Assembly: GCF_011297335.1 (NCBI RefSeq)
Contig: NZ_JAAOTJ010000023.1
Span: forward strand, 1-64,000
Origin: Catellatospora methionotrophica
Lineage (GTDB): Bacteria; Actinomycetota; Actinomycetes; Mycobacteriales; Micromonosporaceae
DNA length: 64,000 bases
Direction of reading: 5' to 3'
Shown here: piece after piece, positions 44,084 to 52,618 of the stretch
How the letters are laid out: each line of letters opens with the position of its first letter
How positions within the stretch are numbered: position 1 is the first letter of the stretch
Notes under the pieces: model-generated
Seen by the model: only the letters and a program-made list of their open reading frames with translations
Database searches by the model: none
Told to the model about the DNA's origin: nothing
Position numbers and translations under genes: made by a program

Positions 44084-45182
44084 GATCGAACCCGTTCTTC
44101 AGGCAGTGCTGGGCCACGTGCAGGCGCTGGATGTGGCTGGTGCCCTCCATGAACTCGAAGGCGCACACGTCACGCCACCACTTCTCGAGCAGGGGGTGCT
44201 CCAGCAGCGCGCCACGGCCCAGCAGCCGGGGCAGCCGGCGGGTGACCGTCCTGGCCAGGCTCACCGCGGCGAGCTTGGCCAGGGACGCGGGATGGGTGTG
44301 GCGGCGGTCGGCGTCCACCGCGGCGGCGGCCCGCTGGGTGAGGCGGTGGACGGCGGCGATCTCGGCGTGGGCGCGGTCCAGCACGGCGAGCTCGCCGGTC
44401 CGCCAGCCGCGCCGTTGCGCGTGTACGTACTCGTGCACGGCCAGCGAGGTGCCGACCGCCATCGCGGCGATCTGCACCCGTACCGTGGTGAAGCCCTGCA
44501 TCACGCCCCACATGCCGCGCCGCAGCGGGCTCAGGTGCTCGCCGAGCAGGTCCTGGGGGCCGACGGGCATGCCGTCGAACGCCAGCTCGCTGATCTGCGC
44601 CCCGCGCAGCCCGACCATGTCCAGCGGGCGGGCCCGCAACTGCGGGCTCGCGCCGTCGACCAGGACCGCGCGCAGCGCGAGCGGCCCCGGGCCGGTGCGG
44701 GCCAGCACGACGCCGATCCGGGCCCGCGCGCCGTTGCCGATGTAGCGCTTGACGCCGTACAGCCGGAAGGTGCCGTCGCCGGCCGGGCGCAGTTCGGTGC
44801 GCAGCGCGGTCGCGTCGCTGCCCACATCGGGTTCGGTGATGGCCAGAAACGCCCAGCCGCGGCCGTCGGCGACGGCCGACCGCAGGCGCTCCTGCTGCTC
44901 GGGGGAGCCGATGATGCCCGTGACGACCCCGGCCAGCGCCGGTCCCGGGCAGGCCAGCACCATGCCTGCGTCGCCGCGGGCAAGCTCCACCAGCATCGCC
45001 ACGGTGCGCCGCGCGCCCAGGGCGATCGGGTCGAGCCCGCGCACGGCCTGCATCGCCGGGGACGACAGATGCTCGTCCACGCGATCGGGTGCGGCGTCCA
45101 CGGACAGCGCCAGCGCACGCAGCTGCGCCGCATGCTCACCGGCCTGCGCGCGTAGTGCCTCAAGCTCGTCGTCGGGGTCCAC
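44073..45182 (-). CDS. Acyl-CoA dehydrogenase family protein
   Basis: A 369-aa FAD-dependent dehydrogenase. FLAITEPDVGSDATALRTE is the flavin-binding signature, DMVGLRGAQISELAFDGMPV the middle beta domain, and FEFMEGTSHIQRLHVAQ the C-terminal segment with the Glu that acts as base in many family members. Such enzymes in biosynthetic clusters desaturate ACP- or CoA-bound acyl chains. It starts at GTG 45182, 8 bases after the shorter homologue. Confidence 0.9.
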   Translation of the reverse strand: MDPDDELEALRAQAGEHAAQLRALALSVDAAPDRVDEHLSSPAMQAVRGLDPIALGARRTVAMLVELARGDAGMVLACPGPALAGVVTGIIGSPEQQERLRSAVADGRGWAFLAITEPDVGSDATALRTELRPAGDGTFRLYGVKRYIGNGARARIGVVLARTGPGPLALRAVLVDGASPQLRARPLDMVGLRGAQISELAFDGMPVGPQDLLGEHLSPLRRGMWGVMQGFTTVRVQIAAMAVGTSLAVHEYVHAQRRGWRTGELAVLDRAHAEIAAVHRLTQRAAAAVDADRRHTHPASLAKLAAVSLARTVTRRLPRLLGRGALLEHPLLEKWWRDVCAFEFMEGTSHIQRLHVAQHCLKNGFDHDN

Positions 45183-45190
45183 AGGGGTTC

Positions 45191-45865
45191 CTATCGGTAG
45201 TCGTCGGTGTGCCAGGCGTCGTGGACCAGGCCCGCCACGTACAGGCAGCGCACCGGGTGCTCACGCAGGTAGCCGCCCGCGCCGAACAGGGTGGTCACGG
45301 TCCAGCCGGCCTCGTCGAGGCGTTCGTGCGCCTCGGCCAGCGCGCCGCCGGGCAGTTCGGGGTCGTCGAGCACGTGCGCGATGGTCCGGGCGACGGTCAC
45401 CGTGTCGGCGACCGCGGCCTGGATCATCTGCCGGGTGGTCAGCGGCCTGCCGTCGACGATCCGGCTGTTCAGGTGCGCGACGGCCGCTTCGAGCATGTGC
45501 TCCAGCAGCCCCAGCCGCACCGACGCCAGCAGCAGCACCGCGTCGTCCGGCTCGGGTTCGGCCGTACGCTGCGACGGCACCTGCTCGCCACGCGCGACGA
45601 TCCGGACCTGGGTCAGGCCCTCGGTCTCGCCCAGCGCGTGGGCCAGCACGGTGACCGTGGCCCGGTCGGCGGGCACCGTCGCCCCCGGCAGCCGCCACGC
45701 GGCGACCTCGCCGAGCACGCCGACCGGCAGCAGGGTCAGGCCCGTGGCCGAGCAGGGGACCGGGACACCGCCACGGATGATCGCGCCCAGCCCGGCAGCC
45801 AGGCCGCGCTCGCGCGCGACGCGCCGGAGCTCACCGGCCGCGACGCTGATCAGAGCGGGCGACAC
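45191..45865 (-). CDS. Short acyl-CoA dehydrogenase-like protein
   Basis: A 224-aa protein, about 60 percent of the length of a full acyl-CoA dehydrogenase. The C-terminal helical domain is recognisable (LEHMLEAAVAHLNSRIVDGRPLTTRQMIQAAVAD), but the N-terminal helical domain and the ITEP.GSD flavin block are missing. It may be a non-catalytic subunit pairing with the full-length dehydrogenase encoded just downstream, as in heteromeric acyl-CoA dehydrogenases. Start GTG 45865, 4 bases after the ACP stop. Confidence 0.75.
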   Translation of the reverse strand: MSPALISVAAGELRRVARERGLAAGLGAIIRGGVPVPCSATGLTLLPVGVLGEVAAWRLPGATVPADRATVTVLAHALGETEGLTQVRIVARGEQVPSQRTAEPEPDDAVLLLASVRLGLLEHMLEAAVAHLNSRIVDGRPLTTRQMIQAAVADTVTVARTIAHVLDDPELPGGALAEAHERLDEAGWTVTTLFGAGGYLREHPVRCLYVAGLVHDAWHTDDYR

Positions 45866-45869
45866 CGGC

Positions 45870-46124
45870 TCAGCCCTTCTGGACGGCGTCGACGATGTAG
45901 TCGGCGAAGCTGCCCACGGTCTCGAACACGGCCGGGTCCAGCGAGTCGATGTCGACCTCGAACCCGAGGGTGTCCTCGAGCTCCATCAGGATCTCCAGCA
46001 TGCTGGTCGAGTCGAGGTTCAGGCCGTCGAGCAGCCGCTCGTCGGGCGACAGCGCCTTGATCTCGTGGCCGAGCACCTTGCCGACCACGATCCGGATCTG
46101 GTCGATGACGTCGTTGCGGTTCAT
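45870..46124 (-). CDS. Acyl carrier protein (ACP 1)
   Basis: An 84-aa acidic ACP. S39 in GLNLDSTSMLEI is the phosphopantetheine site, although the usual DSL is DST. The helices before and after fit the four-helix fold (VIDQIRIVVGKVLG, then EILMELEDTLGFEVD). It lies directly between the PLP decarboxylase and the dehydrogenases and is the likely platform for both reactions. Confidence 0.92.
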   Translation of the reverse strand: MNRNDVIDQIRIVVGKVLGHEIKALSPDERLLDGLNLDSTSMLEILMELEDTLGFEVDIDSLDPAVFETVGSFADYIVDAVQKG

Positions 46125-46147
46125 GTGCGCACTCCTTGAAACGGTGG

Positions 46148-47446
46148 TCAGGCCGTCGCGGGGACGGTGGCGGGGAAGTGGTGCAGGTGCTGCTGGCGCA
46201 GCAGGTCCGCGGGCTCGTCACGGTCACGCACCAGGTACGCGGTCCCCTCGTGGACGAGCACCTCGGCCGGGTGACCGTGGCTGAGGAACAGCACCGGCGA
46301 CGCCGACGGCCCGTACGCGCCGGAGCGCGCGATGCCGACCAGGTCGCCGGGGGCCAGGTCGGGCAGGGCCACGTCCTTGGCGATGAGGTCGTTGGGCGTA
46401 CACAGCGGCCCGGTCAGCTGCCACGGGCCGGTGGCCGGGGCATCGGGGCTGCTCAGCGCCACGACGGGGAAGTTGCGCTTGACGAACGAGCCCACCCCGA
46501 CCGCGGCCATGTGGTGGTGCGTGCCGCCGTCGGTGACCGCGAACCGCTGGCCCATCGACTCCTTGACGTAGCGGACCCGGGTCACGTAGACCCCGGCCCG
46601 GCCCGCCAGGAAGCGGCCCGCCTCGAACAGCAGCCGGGTGTGCGGGTGGCGGCGGTGGAACGGCTCGACGGCCTCGTACATCCCGGCGCGCAGCGCGTCG
46701 AGGTCGAGGTCGGTCTCCTTGTCGAAGTACGCGATGCCCAGGCCGCCGCCGACGTCGACGGCGTCGATCCCGATGCCGGTCGCCTCGGCCAGCCGCTCGG
46801 CCAACGCCAGCACCTGCACCGTGTTGGCCACGGCGGTGGTGTGGTCCAGGATGCGGGTGCCCAGGTAGCCGTGCACTCCGGCGAAGTCCAGGTGGCGGTG
46901 GCGGCCGGGCAGGTCACCGGCGGCCAGCAGCTGCGCCTCGTCGATGCCGAACTGGCGGGGCTTGCCGCCCATCGCCAGCCGCGCGCCCTGCGCGGTCTCG
47001 GCCGGGTTGACCCGCACCAGCACCCGCACCCGGCGTCCCGCGGCGGCCGCGAGAGCGTCCAGTTCGGACAGCTCGGCGAACGACTCGGCGACCACGGCGT
47101 AGATGCCGGCGTCGAGGCAGGCGCGCAGCTCGTCGGGCTTCTTGCCCGGTCCGAGGAAGATGACGTCGGCCGGGGCGACCCCGGCGGCCAGCGCGGTGCG
47201 CAGCTCGACCAGCGACGACACCTCGGCGCGCGCGCCGTGCGCGGCCAGCAGCGACAGCACGCTGATGTTCGGGTTGGCCTTGAGGGAGTAGAAGACCTCC
47301 ATGGCCGGGTGCAGCACGCCGGTCAGCTCGCGCAGCGAGCGCACCAGGGTCGAGCCGTCGTACACGTAGAGCGGCGAACCGAACCGGTCCGCCAGTTCCC
47401 CGCAGCGCGCGGGCGTCACCTCGTCGAAATCGGGCAGGCCGCCCAT
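46148..47446 (-). CDS. Fold III PLP-dependent decarboxylase
   Basis: A 432-aa enzyme of the diaminopimelate/ornithine decarboxylase family. K56 in VFYSLKANPN binds PLP; VDVGGGLGIAY holds the phosphate; GPLCTPNDLIAKDVALPDLAPGDLVGIARSGAYG is the C-terminal active-site segment. Relatives occur with an AMP-ligase and an ACP, including L-aspartyl-ACP type decarboxylases of macrolactam clusters and the TIGR03099 group; by that analogy it would decarboxylate an amino acid held on ACP 1. First gene of the operon, with a SARP-type promoter. ATG 47446 has GGGAG 8 bases upstream. Confidence 0.9.
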   Translation of the reverse strand: MGGLPDFDEVTPARCGELADRFGSPLYVYDGSTLVRSLRELTGVLHPAMEVFYSLKANPNISVLSLLAAHGARAEVSSLVELRTALAAGVAPADVIFLGPGKKPDELRACLDAGIYAVVAESFAELSELDALAAAAGRRVRVLVRVNPAETAQGARLAMGGKPRQFGIDEAQLLAAGDLPGRHRHLDFAGVHGYLGTRILDHTTAVANTVQVLALAERLAEATGIGIDAVDVGGGLGIAYFDKETDLDLDALRAGMYEAVEPFHRRHPHTRLLFEAGRFLAGRAGVYVTRVRYVKESMGQRFAVTDGGTHHHMAAVGVGSFVKRNFPVVALSSPDAPATGPWQLTGPLCTPNDLIAKDVALPDLAPGDLVGIARSGAYGPSASPVLFLSHGHPAEVLVHEGTAYLVRDRDEPADLLRQQHLHHFPATVPATA

Positions 47447-47494
47447 GATGCTCTCCCTCGCCGTGCCCTCGTAGTCGGATCAGCGCGAATCCGA

Positions 47495-47526
47495 AAACTA
47501 CGCAGGCCCGCTATACCGTTCCTATA
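47495..47526 (-). promoter_or_regulatory. SARP box and -10 of the decarboxylase operon
   Basis: Reading the minus strand: heptads TATAGGA (47526-47520) and TATAGCG (47515-47509) are 11 bp apart, and TAGTTT (47500-47495) follows 8 bp after the second heptad. This is exactly the geometry of SARP-activated promoters. No -35 box is seen, as expected. Confidence 0.8.
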
Positions 47527-47546
47527 GACGCGGCCCCGGGAATTCG

Positions 47547-47578
47547 TATAGGAAACATATAGCCACGGTGTCGACAGT
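47547..47578 (+). promoter_or_regulatory. SARP box of the KASIII-ACP-C operon
   Basis: Heptads TATAGGA (47547-47553) and TATAGCC (47558-47564), 11 bp apart, then 8 bp to GACAGT (47573-47578) as a weak -10. It is arranged head to head with the decarboxylase box 20 bp away. Confidence 0.75.
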
Positions 47579-47628
47579 TCCTTTTCGCGTACCACCGCCA
47601 ATGCGGTGCATCCGACGAAGGGAATGCG

Positions 47629-48585
47629 ATGCTCGACGTGTACGGGTCGACCATTACGGGACTCGGGGCTTACCGTCCGGCGCACTGCGTCGGCAATGAG
47701 GAGCTGGCTCAGCTCACCTCGGTCACCCCGGACTGGATCGTCGACCGCACCGGTATCCAGACCAGGCATCACGCCTCACCCGACGAGGACATCGTCACGA
47801 TGTCGGTCGAGGCGTGCGGCAAGGCACTCGCCATGGCCGACGTCGACACCGCCGACGTGGACCTGCTCATCCTGGCGACCTCGACGCGGCTGCAGCGGAT
47901 CCCCGGGGCGGCGGCGCAGATCGCCAGCCGGCTGGGCATCCCGTCGGCAGGCGCGTTCGACGTCAACGCGGTCTGCGCCGGCTTCACCTACTCGCTGGCC
48001 AACGCGTCCAACGCGGTGCGCCTCGGCGACGCCCGCAACGCCCTGGTCGTGGGCGCCGAGCGCACCTCCGACCTGATCAACAAGGACACCCCGGACACGT
48101 ACGTCATCTTCGGCGACGGGGCCGGGGCGGCGGTGGTGTCGCGCTCCGAGCGCGCCGACATCGGCCCCTCGGTGTGGGGCAGCGACGGCGGCCGGCACGC
48201 GGTGCTGGAGACCCGGATCTTCGACGACGGCAACGAGTACGTCGCGATGGACGGCCCGCTGGTCTACAAGTGGTCGACGGCGACCATGCCGAAGGTGGCC
48301 CGGCAGGCGTGCGAGCGGGCGGGCGTGGCCATGTCCGACGTCGCCTGGTTCGTGCCGCACCAGGCCAACCGCCGCATCATCGACACCCTCACCCGGGTGC
48401 TCGGCTTCGCCGACGACCAGGTCTCCCGCGACGTCATCCACACCGGCAACACCTCGGCCGCCTCGGTGCCGCTGGCGCTGACCCGCCTGCGCGAGAGCGG
48501 CAAGACCACACCGGGCGACCTCGTCCTGCTGCTCGGCTTCGGCGCCGGCCTGACCTACGCCGGACAGATCGTCCGGATGCCCTGA
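47629..48585 (+). CDS. 3-oxoacyl-ACP synthase III (KASIII)
   Basis: A 318-aa FabH homologue with the full triad C116 (VNAVCAGF), H244 (PHQANRR) and N274 (HTGNTSAAS). It should condense an acyl-CoA starter with malonyl-ACP, probably on the ACP encoded next. ATG 47629 has an AAGGGA site upstream. It is the first gene of a three-gene operon under a SARP box and is the only one of the cluster's three ketosynthase-like proteins with a complete canonical active site. Confidence 0.93.
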   Translation: MLDVYGSTITGLGAYRPAHCVGNEELAQLTSVTPDWIVDRTGIQTRHHASPDEDIVTMSVEACGKALAMADVDTADVDLLILATSTRLQRIPGAAAQIASRLGIPSAGAFDVNAVCAGFTYSLANASNAVRLGDARNALVVGAERTSDLINKDTPDTYVIFGDGAGAAVVSRSERADIGPSVWGSDGGRHAVLETRIFDDGNEYVAMDGPLVYKWSTATMPKVARQACERAGVAMSDVAWFVPHQANRRIIDTLTRVLGFADDQVSRDVIHTGNTSAASVPLALTRLRESGKTTPGDLVLLLGFGAGLTYAGQIVRMP

Positions 48586-48643
48586 CCTGACCGCCCGCCG
48601 CCCGGCGGAAGACCGATCCGAAACAACCGCGATGGGAATCGAC

Positions 48644-48889
48644 ATGTCCGAAAACGCAGTGCTCACCGACATCGTCCGGCTGATCCGCCAGGTGATGCCC
48701 GAGCTCACCGACCGCGAGATCACCCTCGACACCAGCTTCGAGGAGCTGGGCATGGACTCGCTCAACCGCGTCGACCTGCTGGCCGCCGCCGAGAGCGAGT
48801 TCGACGTCACCGTGCCCGACGACGACGTGAGCACCTTCATCCAGGTGCGCCACCTCGTCGACTTCGTGGCCGGGACACGGGTCGGCTGA
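48644..48889 (+). CDS. Acyl carrier protein (ACP 2)
   Basis: An 81-aa ACP with S39 in GMDSLNRVDLL. ATG 48644 is chosen because GGGA lies 6 bases upstream; ATG 48632 would add four residues. The downstream condensation-domain gene starts one base after its stop, so ACP 2 and that enzyme are co-translated and probably act as donor and acyltransferase. Confidence 0.92.
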   Translation: MSENAVLTDIVRLIRQVMPELTDREITLDTSFEELGMDSLNRVDLLAAAESEFDVTVPDDDVSTFIQVRHLVDFVAGTRVG

Positions 48890-48890
48890 G

Positions 48891-50252
48891 GTGAGCCGAG
48901 GCACCCTCGTGCCGCTGTCGGCCGGCCAGCAGGCCCTGTGGCTGCACCACACGCTCGCCCCGGAGAGCTCGGCCTACAACGACGCCGACGCGGCGCTGTT
49001 CACGCCGGGGCCCGACGCCGACGCACTGTGCCGTGCCGTGGACCTGCTGGTCACCCGGCACGACATGCTGCGCTCGCGGTTCGTCCGCGACGGCGACGGG
49101 CCGGTGCGGGAGATCGCGCCGCCCGGCTCGTACGGGCTGGTGCGGCGGGACGTGTCCGGTCTCGACGACGCCGCGCTGCTCACGCTGACCCGCGAGCTGG
49201 CCAGGGAGCCCTTCGACCTCGAACACGGCGTGTTCCGGGCGGTGCTGCTGCACCGCCCGCACGACGCCGTGCTCGTGGTCGCGGTGCACCACATCGCCAC
49301 CGACGCGCTGTCCCAGCGCCTGGTCTGGCGGGAACTGGCCGCGACGTACCTGGCCCTGGCGTCGGGCGCCGAGCCGGAACTGCCGCCGCAGCGCGGCACC
49401 TTCGACGACTACGTCACCAACGAACGCGACATGCTGGCCTCGCCCCTGGCGGCGGAGCTTGCCGCGTACTGGCGCGACGTCGCCGACGGGTCGCAGGCGG
49501 CCGCCGTGCCGCCGGACCACCCGCGCGGCTCGCGGCCGGGATACACCGGGGCGACCGTGGTCCGCACCCTGCCGGTCGACCTGGCCCAGCGGGTACGCGA
49601 GACCGCGGTCGCCACCGGGGTCACCCCGTTCGCGGTGCTGACCGGATCACTGCTGATCCTGCTGCACCGCTACACCGGCCAGGAGGACCTGACCATCGGC
49701 TGCCCCACCACCACCCGGCGCAGCCGGGTCCTGCGGGACGTGGTCGGGCTGCTGGTCAACACGGTCCTGCTGCGGGTGCGCATGTCGCGTACGGACACCG
49801 TCGCGCAGGCGCTGGCCGCCGTGGGGCACCGGCTCACCGGCGCGATGGCCCGTGGCACGTACCCGTTCGCGCTGGTCAACGCCGGTCGAAGCGCGGACGG
49901 GCCGCTCGTGCGTACGACCGTGACCATGGTCGCCGCGCAGCGCGCCGACCAGATCCCCACCGCCGGCGACCCGCCGGTGCGGCTGGGCCCGCACACCGTG
50001 CAGATGCTCGACGTGCCGCACCTGGAGGGGCAGACCGACCTGACCGTCGAGTTCACCCAGGGGCCGCGCGGCTTCAGCGTCGCGCTGCGCTACGACACCG
50101 AGCTGTACGAGCGCGAAACCTTCGAACGCTTCGCCGACCACCTGCTGCGGGTGGTCACGGTCGCCTGTGACGCCCCGCAAACCCGGCTGTCCCGGGTGTC
50201 CCTGGTCGACGCCGACGAGCAGTCGCGCCTGTTCGCGCTCGGCTCGGCCTGA
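48891..50252 (+). CDS. Stand-alone condensation domain protein
   Basis: A 453-aa single C domain. The active-site motif is HHIATDA (H133-H134, D138), with SAGQQALWLHHTLAPESSAYN as C1 and DVVGLLVNTVLLRVRM as C4/C5-like sequence. Because the first NRPS begins directly with an A domain, this free C domain is a good candidate to attach the ACP 2-bound acyl group to the first amino acid. Start GTG 48891. Confidence 0.9.
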   Translation: MSRGTLVPLSAGQQALWLHHTLAPESSAYNDADAALFTPGPDADALCRAVDLLVTRHDMLRSRFVRDGDGPVREIAPPGSYGLVRRDVSGLDDAALLTLTRELAREPFDLEHGVFRAVLLHRPHDAVLVVAVHHIATDALSQRLVWRELAATYLALASGAEPELPPQRGTFDDYVTNERDMLASPLAAELAAYWRDVADGSQAAAVPPDHPRGSRPGYTGATVVRTLPVDLAQRVRETAVATGVTPFAVLTGSLLILLHRYTGQEDLTIGCPTTTRRSRVLRDVVGLLVNTVLLRVRMSRTDTVAQALAAVGHRLTGAMARGTYPFALVNAGRSADGPLVRTTVTMVAAQRADQIPTAGDPPVRLGPHTVQMLDVPHLEGQTDLTVEFTQGPRGFSVALRYDTELYERETFERFADHLLRVVTVACDAPQTRLSRVSLVDADEQSRLFALGSA

Positions 50253-50265
50253 GTCATCGATTCCG

Positions 50266-50297
50266 TATAGACCCGGTATAGCGGGCCGCCACACCCT
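50266..50297 (+). promoter_or_regulatory. SARP box of the sbnA-NRPS operon
   Basis: Heptads TATAGAC (50266-50272) and TATAGCG (50277-50283), 11 bp apart, then 8 bp to CACCCT (50292-50297). The second heptad and its flank share the string TATAGCGGGCC with the decarboxylase box. It starts 13 bases after the C-domain stop. Confidence 0.75.
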
Positions 50298-50341
50298 TGT
50301 CGAGGACAACGGAATGGCGGCCCCGAGGGAAGGAGAAGGCC

Positions 50342-51349
50342 GTGGCAACCATCAGCGTCAAAGGCATTCTCTCGACGGTGGGCAATACGCCATTGGTCGA
50401 GCTGGAAAACCTGTTCCACGGCTCTCCCGTCCGGGTCTTCGCGAAGCTGGAGCGGTTCAACCCCGGCGGCAGCATCAAGGACCGTTCGGCGCTCAGCATG
50501 CTGCTCGCGAAGATTCACTCGGGGGAGCTGGTGCCCGGCCGCGCGGTCGTGGTGGAGTCGAGCTCGGGCAACCTCGCCATCGGCATCGCCCAGATCTGCG
50601 CGTACTACGGCATCCGCTTCATCTGCGTGGTGGATCCGAAGACGACCGAGCAGAACCTGGCGATCCTGCGCGCCTACCAGACCGAGATCGAGATGGTGTG
50701 CGCCGAGGACGGCGACACCAGCCAGTACCTGCCGCTGCGGATGGCGCGGGTGCGGGAACTGGTGGGCAGCATCCCGCACGCGTACAGCCCCAACCAGTAC
50801 CACAACCACCTCAACCCGCGCGCCCACCAGCGCACCATGGCCGAGATCGTGCACGGCCTGGGCGGCCGGGTCGACTACCTGTTCTGCTCGACCAGCACCT
50901 TCGGCACCCTGCGCGGCTGCGCCGACTACGCGCGGCTGCACGACCTGCGCACCAAGTTCGTCGCCGTCGACGCGATCGGCAGCGTCATCTTCGGCGGCCA
51001 GCGCGCCCCGCGGCTCATTCCGGGCCACGGCGCGTCGGTCGTGCCGCCGCTGCTGGACCCGACGGCCGCGCACGAGGTCGCGCACATCTCCGACCTGGAG
51101 TGCGTGGTCGCCTGCCGGCTGCTGGTCAACCGCGAGGCGATCCTCGCTGGCGGTTCGTCCGGTGCGGTCGTGGCCGCCCTGGAGCGGCACCTGCCGCGCA
51201 TCCCCGCCGGCGCCACCGCCGTGATGATCTTCCCGGACGGCGGCGACCGGTACCTCGACACCATCTACTCCGACGAATGGGTGCACCGGCACTTCGGAGA
51301 GGTCTCGCACCTGTGGAAGGAACACACCCGTGCTGATTCTCGGCCATGA
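50342..51349 (+). CDS. sbnA: SbnA-type N-(2-amino-2-carboxyethyl)-L-glutamate synthase
   Basis: A 335-aa PLP enzyme of the cysteine synthase fold. GILSTVGNTPLVELENLF at the start, K46 in NPGGSIKDR (PLP lysine), ESSSGNLAIGIAQ and ICVVDPKTTEQN are close to staphylococcal SbnA, which joins O-phospho-L-serine and L-glutamate. With SbnB it makes L-2,3-diaminopropionate. The start is GTG 50342 after AAGGAGAAGGCC. First gene of the NRPS operon. Confidence 0.93.
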   Translation: MATISVKGILSTVGNTPLVELENLFHGSPVRVFAKLERFNPGGSIKDRSALSMLLAKIHSGELVPGRAVVVESSSGNLAIGIAQICAYYGIRFICVVDPKTTEQNLAILRAYQTEIEMVCAEDGDTSQYLPLRMARVRELVGSIPHAYSPNQYHNHLNPRAHQRTMAEIVHGLGGRVDYLFCSTSTFGTLRGCADYARLHDLRTKFVAVDAIGSVIFGGQRAPRLIPGHGASVVPPLLDPTAAHEVAHISDLECVVACRLLVNREAILAGGSSGAVVAALERHLPRIPAGATAVMIFPDGGDRYLDTIYSDEWVHRHFGEVSHLWKEHTRADSRP

Positions 51350-52379
51350 CGACGTGCGCGCGGTGCTCGCCGACCGCGAGCTCGACGTCGTCGAGCTGGT
51401 GCGCGACACGTACCGCCGCCACGACGAGGGCGACACCGCGCTGCCGCACTCGGTCTTCCTGCGCTTCCCGGACTCCCCGCGCGACCGGATCATCGGCCTG
51501 CCCGCCTACGTCGGCGGGCCGCAGCCGGTGGCCGGTCTCAAATGGATCTCCTCGTTCCCGGGCAACATCGACCGGGGCGTCGCGCGGGCCAGCGCGGCCG
51601 TCGTGCTGAACTCGCTGGAGACCGGCCACCCGGTCGCCTTCATCGAGGGCGCGCTCATCTCCGCCCAGCGCACCGCGGCCAGCGCCGCGCTCGCCGCCGA
51701 CCTGCTCACCGGGCAGGCCCGACCGGCCGGGGTCGCGCTGATCGGCTGCGGGGTCATCAACTTCGAGGTGCTGCGCTTCCTGGCCGCGCTGCTGCCGCCG
51801 TTCGAGCAGGTCGTGGTGTACGACCACGACCCGGCCCGGGCCGAGGACTTCGCTGTGCGGGCCGCCGCGCTGTGCCCGAAGGCGGCCTTCACCGTCGCCG
51901 CGTCGGCGACCGGGGCCCTGGCCGCGCAGCCCCTGATCTCGCTGGCCACCACGGCCGGTGAGCCGCACCTGGACCTGTCGCCCTGCGCACCGGGCAGCCG
52001 CGTGCTGCACGTGTCGCTGCGCGACCTCACCGTCGAGGCGGTCCTCGGCGCGGCCAACGTCGTCGACGACGCCGACCACGTCTGCCGGGAGCGCACCTCG
52101 CTGCACCTGGCCGAGCAGGCCACCGGCGGGCGCGACTTCATCGACGCGTCCATCGGCCAGCTGATCCGCGGCCGGGCGCACGCCCCCGGCCCGGCCCGGA
52201 CCGTCGTGTTCTCGCCCTTCGGCCTCGGCGTGCTCGACCTGGCCCTGGCGGCCTGGGTCCGCACCCAGGCGCTGCGGCAGGGCGTAGGCACCACCGTCAC
52301 CGGGTTCATCACCGGCAACGACTCCGGGCAGGCCGCCGCGGCCGCCCCGTCCCACACCAACGAAGGAGCAAACCCGTGA
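51330..52379 (+). CDS. sbnB: SbnB-type L-2,3-diaminopropionate-forming dehydrogenase
   Basis: A 349-aa protein of the ornithine cyclodeaminase/mu-crystallin family. [26 protein letters not shown] and the Rossmann segment [17 protein letters not shown] match SbnB, which oxidatively splits the SbnA product to L-2,3-diaminopropionate and 2-oxoglutarate with NAD. It overlaps sbnA by 20 bases and its TGA overlaps the mbtH GTG, so the three proteins are tightly coupled. The last 20 residues are a variable tail. Confidence 0.92.
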   Translation: MLILGHDDVRAVLADRELDVVELVRDTYRRHDEGDTALPHSVFLRFPDSPRDRIIGLPAYVGGPQPVAGLKWISSFPGNIDRGVARASAAVVLNSLETGHPVAFIEGALISAQRTAASAALAADLLTGQARPAGVALIGCGVINFEVLRFLAALLPPFEQVVVYDHDPARAEDFAVRAAALCPKAAFTVAASATGALAAQPLISLATTAGEPHLDLSPCAPGSRVLHVSLRDLTVEAVLGAANVVDDADHVCRERTSLHLAEQATGGRDFIDASIGQLIRGRAHAPGPARTVVFSPFGLGVLDLALAAWVRTQALRQGVGTTVTGFITGNDSGQAAAAAPSHTNEGANP

Positions 52380-52579
52380 GCGACGAGACCCGCTACACCG
52401 TCGTGCGCAACGACGAGGAGCAGTACTCGATCTGGTGGGCCGACCGCGAGATCCCGGCCGGCTGGACCGCGCAGGGCTTCACCGGCACCAAGGACGAGTG
52501 CCTGGCCAACATCGCCGAGGTCTGGACCGACATGCGCCCGGCCAGCCTGCGCCGCCGCATGGCGACCGCGACCGCCTGA
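52376..52579 (+). CDS. MbtH-like protein
   Basis: A 67-aa MbtH protein with [19 protein letters not shown] and [19 protein letters not shown], the family signatures. It binds A domains and helps their folding and adenylation activity. GTG 52376 overlaps the sbnB stop. Its position just before two NRPS genes fits that role. Confidence 0.93.
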   Translation: MSDETRYTVVRNDEEQYSIWWADREIPAGWTAQGFTGTKDECLANIAEVWTDMRPASLRRRMATATA

Positions 52580-52618
52580 CCCCCCACCCCTGACCAGCCG
52601 AACTGAGCGAGGAACGCG

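Noticed and set aside
50342-52379. Staphyloferrin B-type siderophore cluster on the basis of sbnA/sbnB
   Set aside because: No IucA/IucC-type NIS synthetase, citrate synthase or siderophore transporter is seen; here the two genes feed an NRPS.
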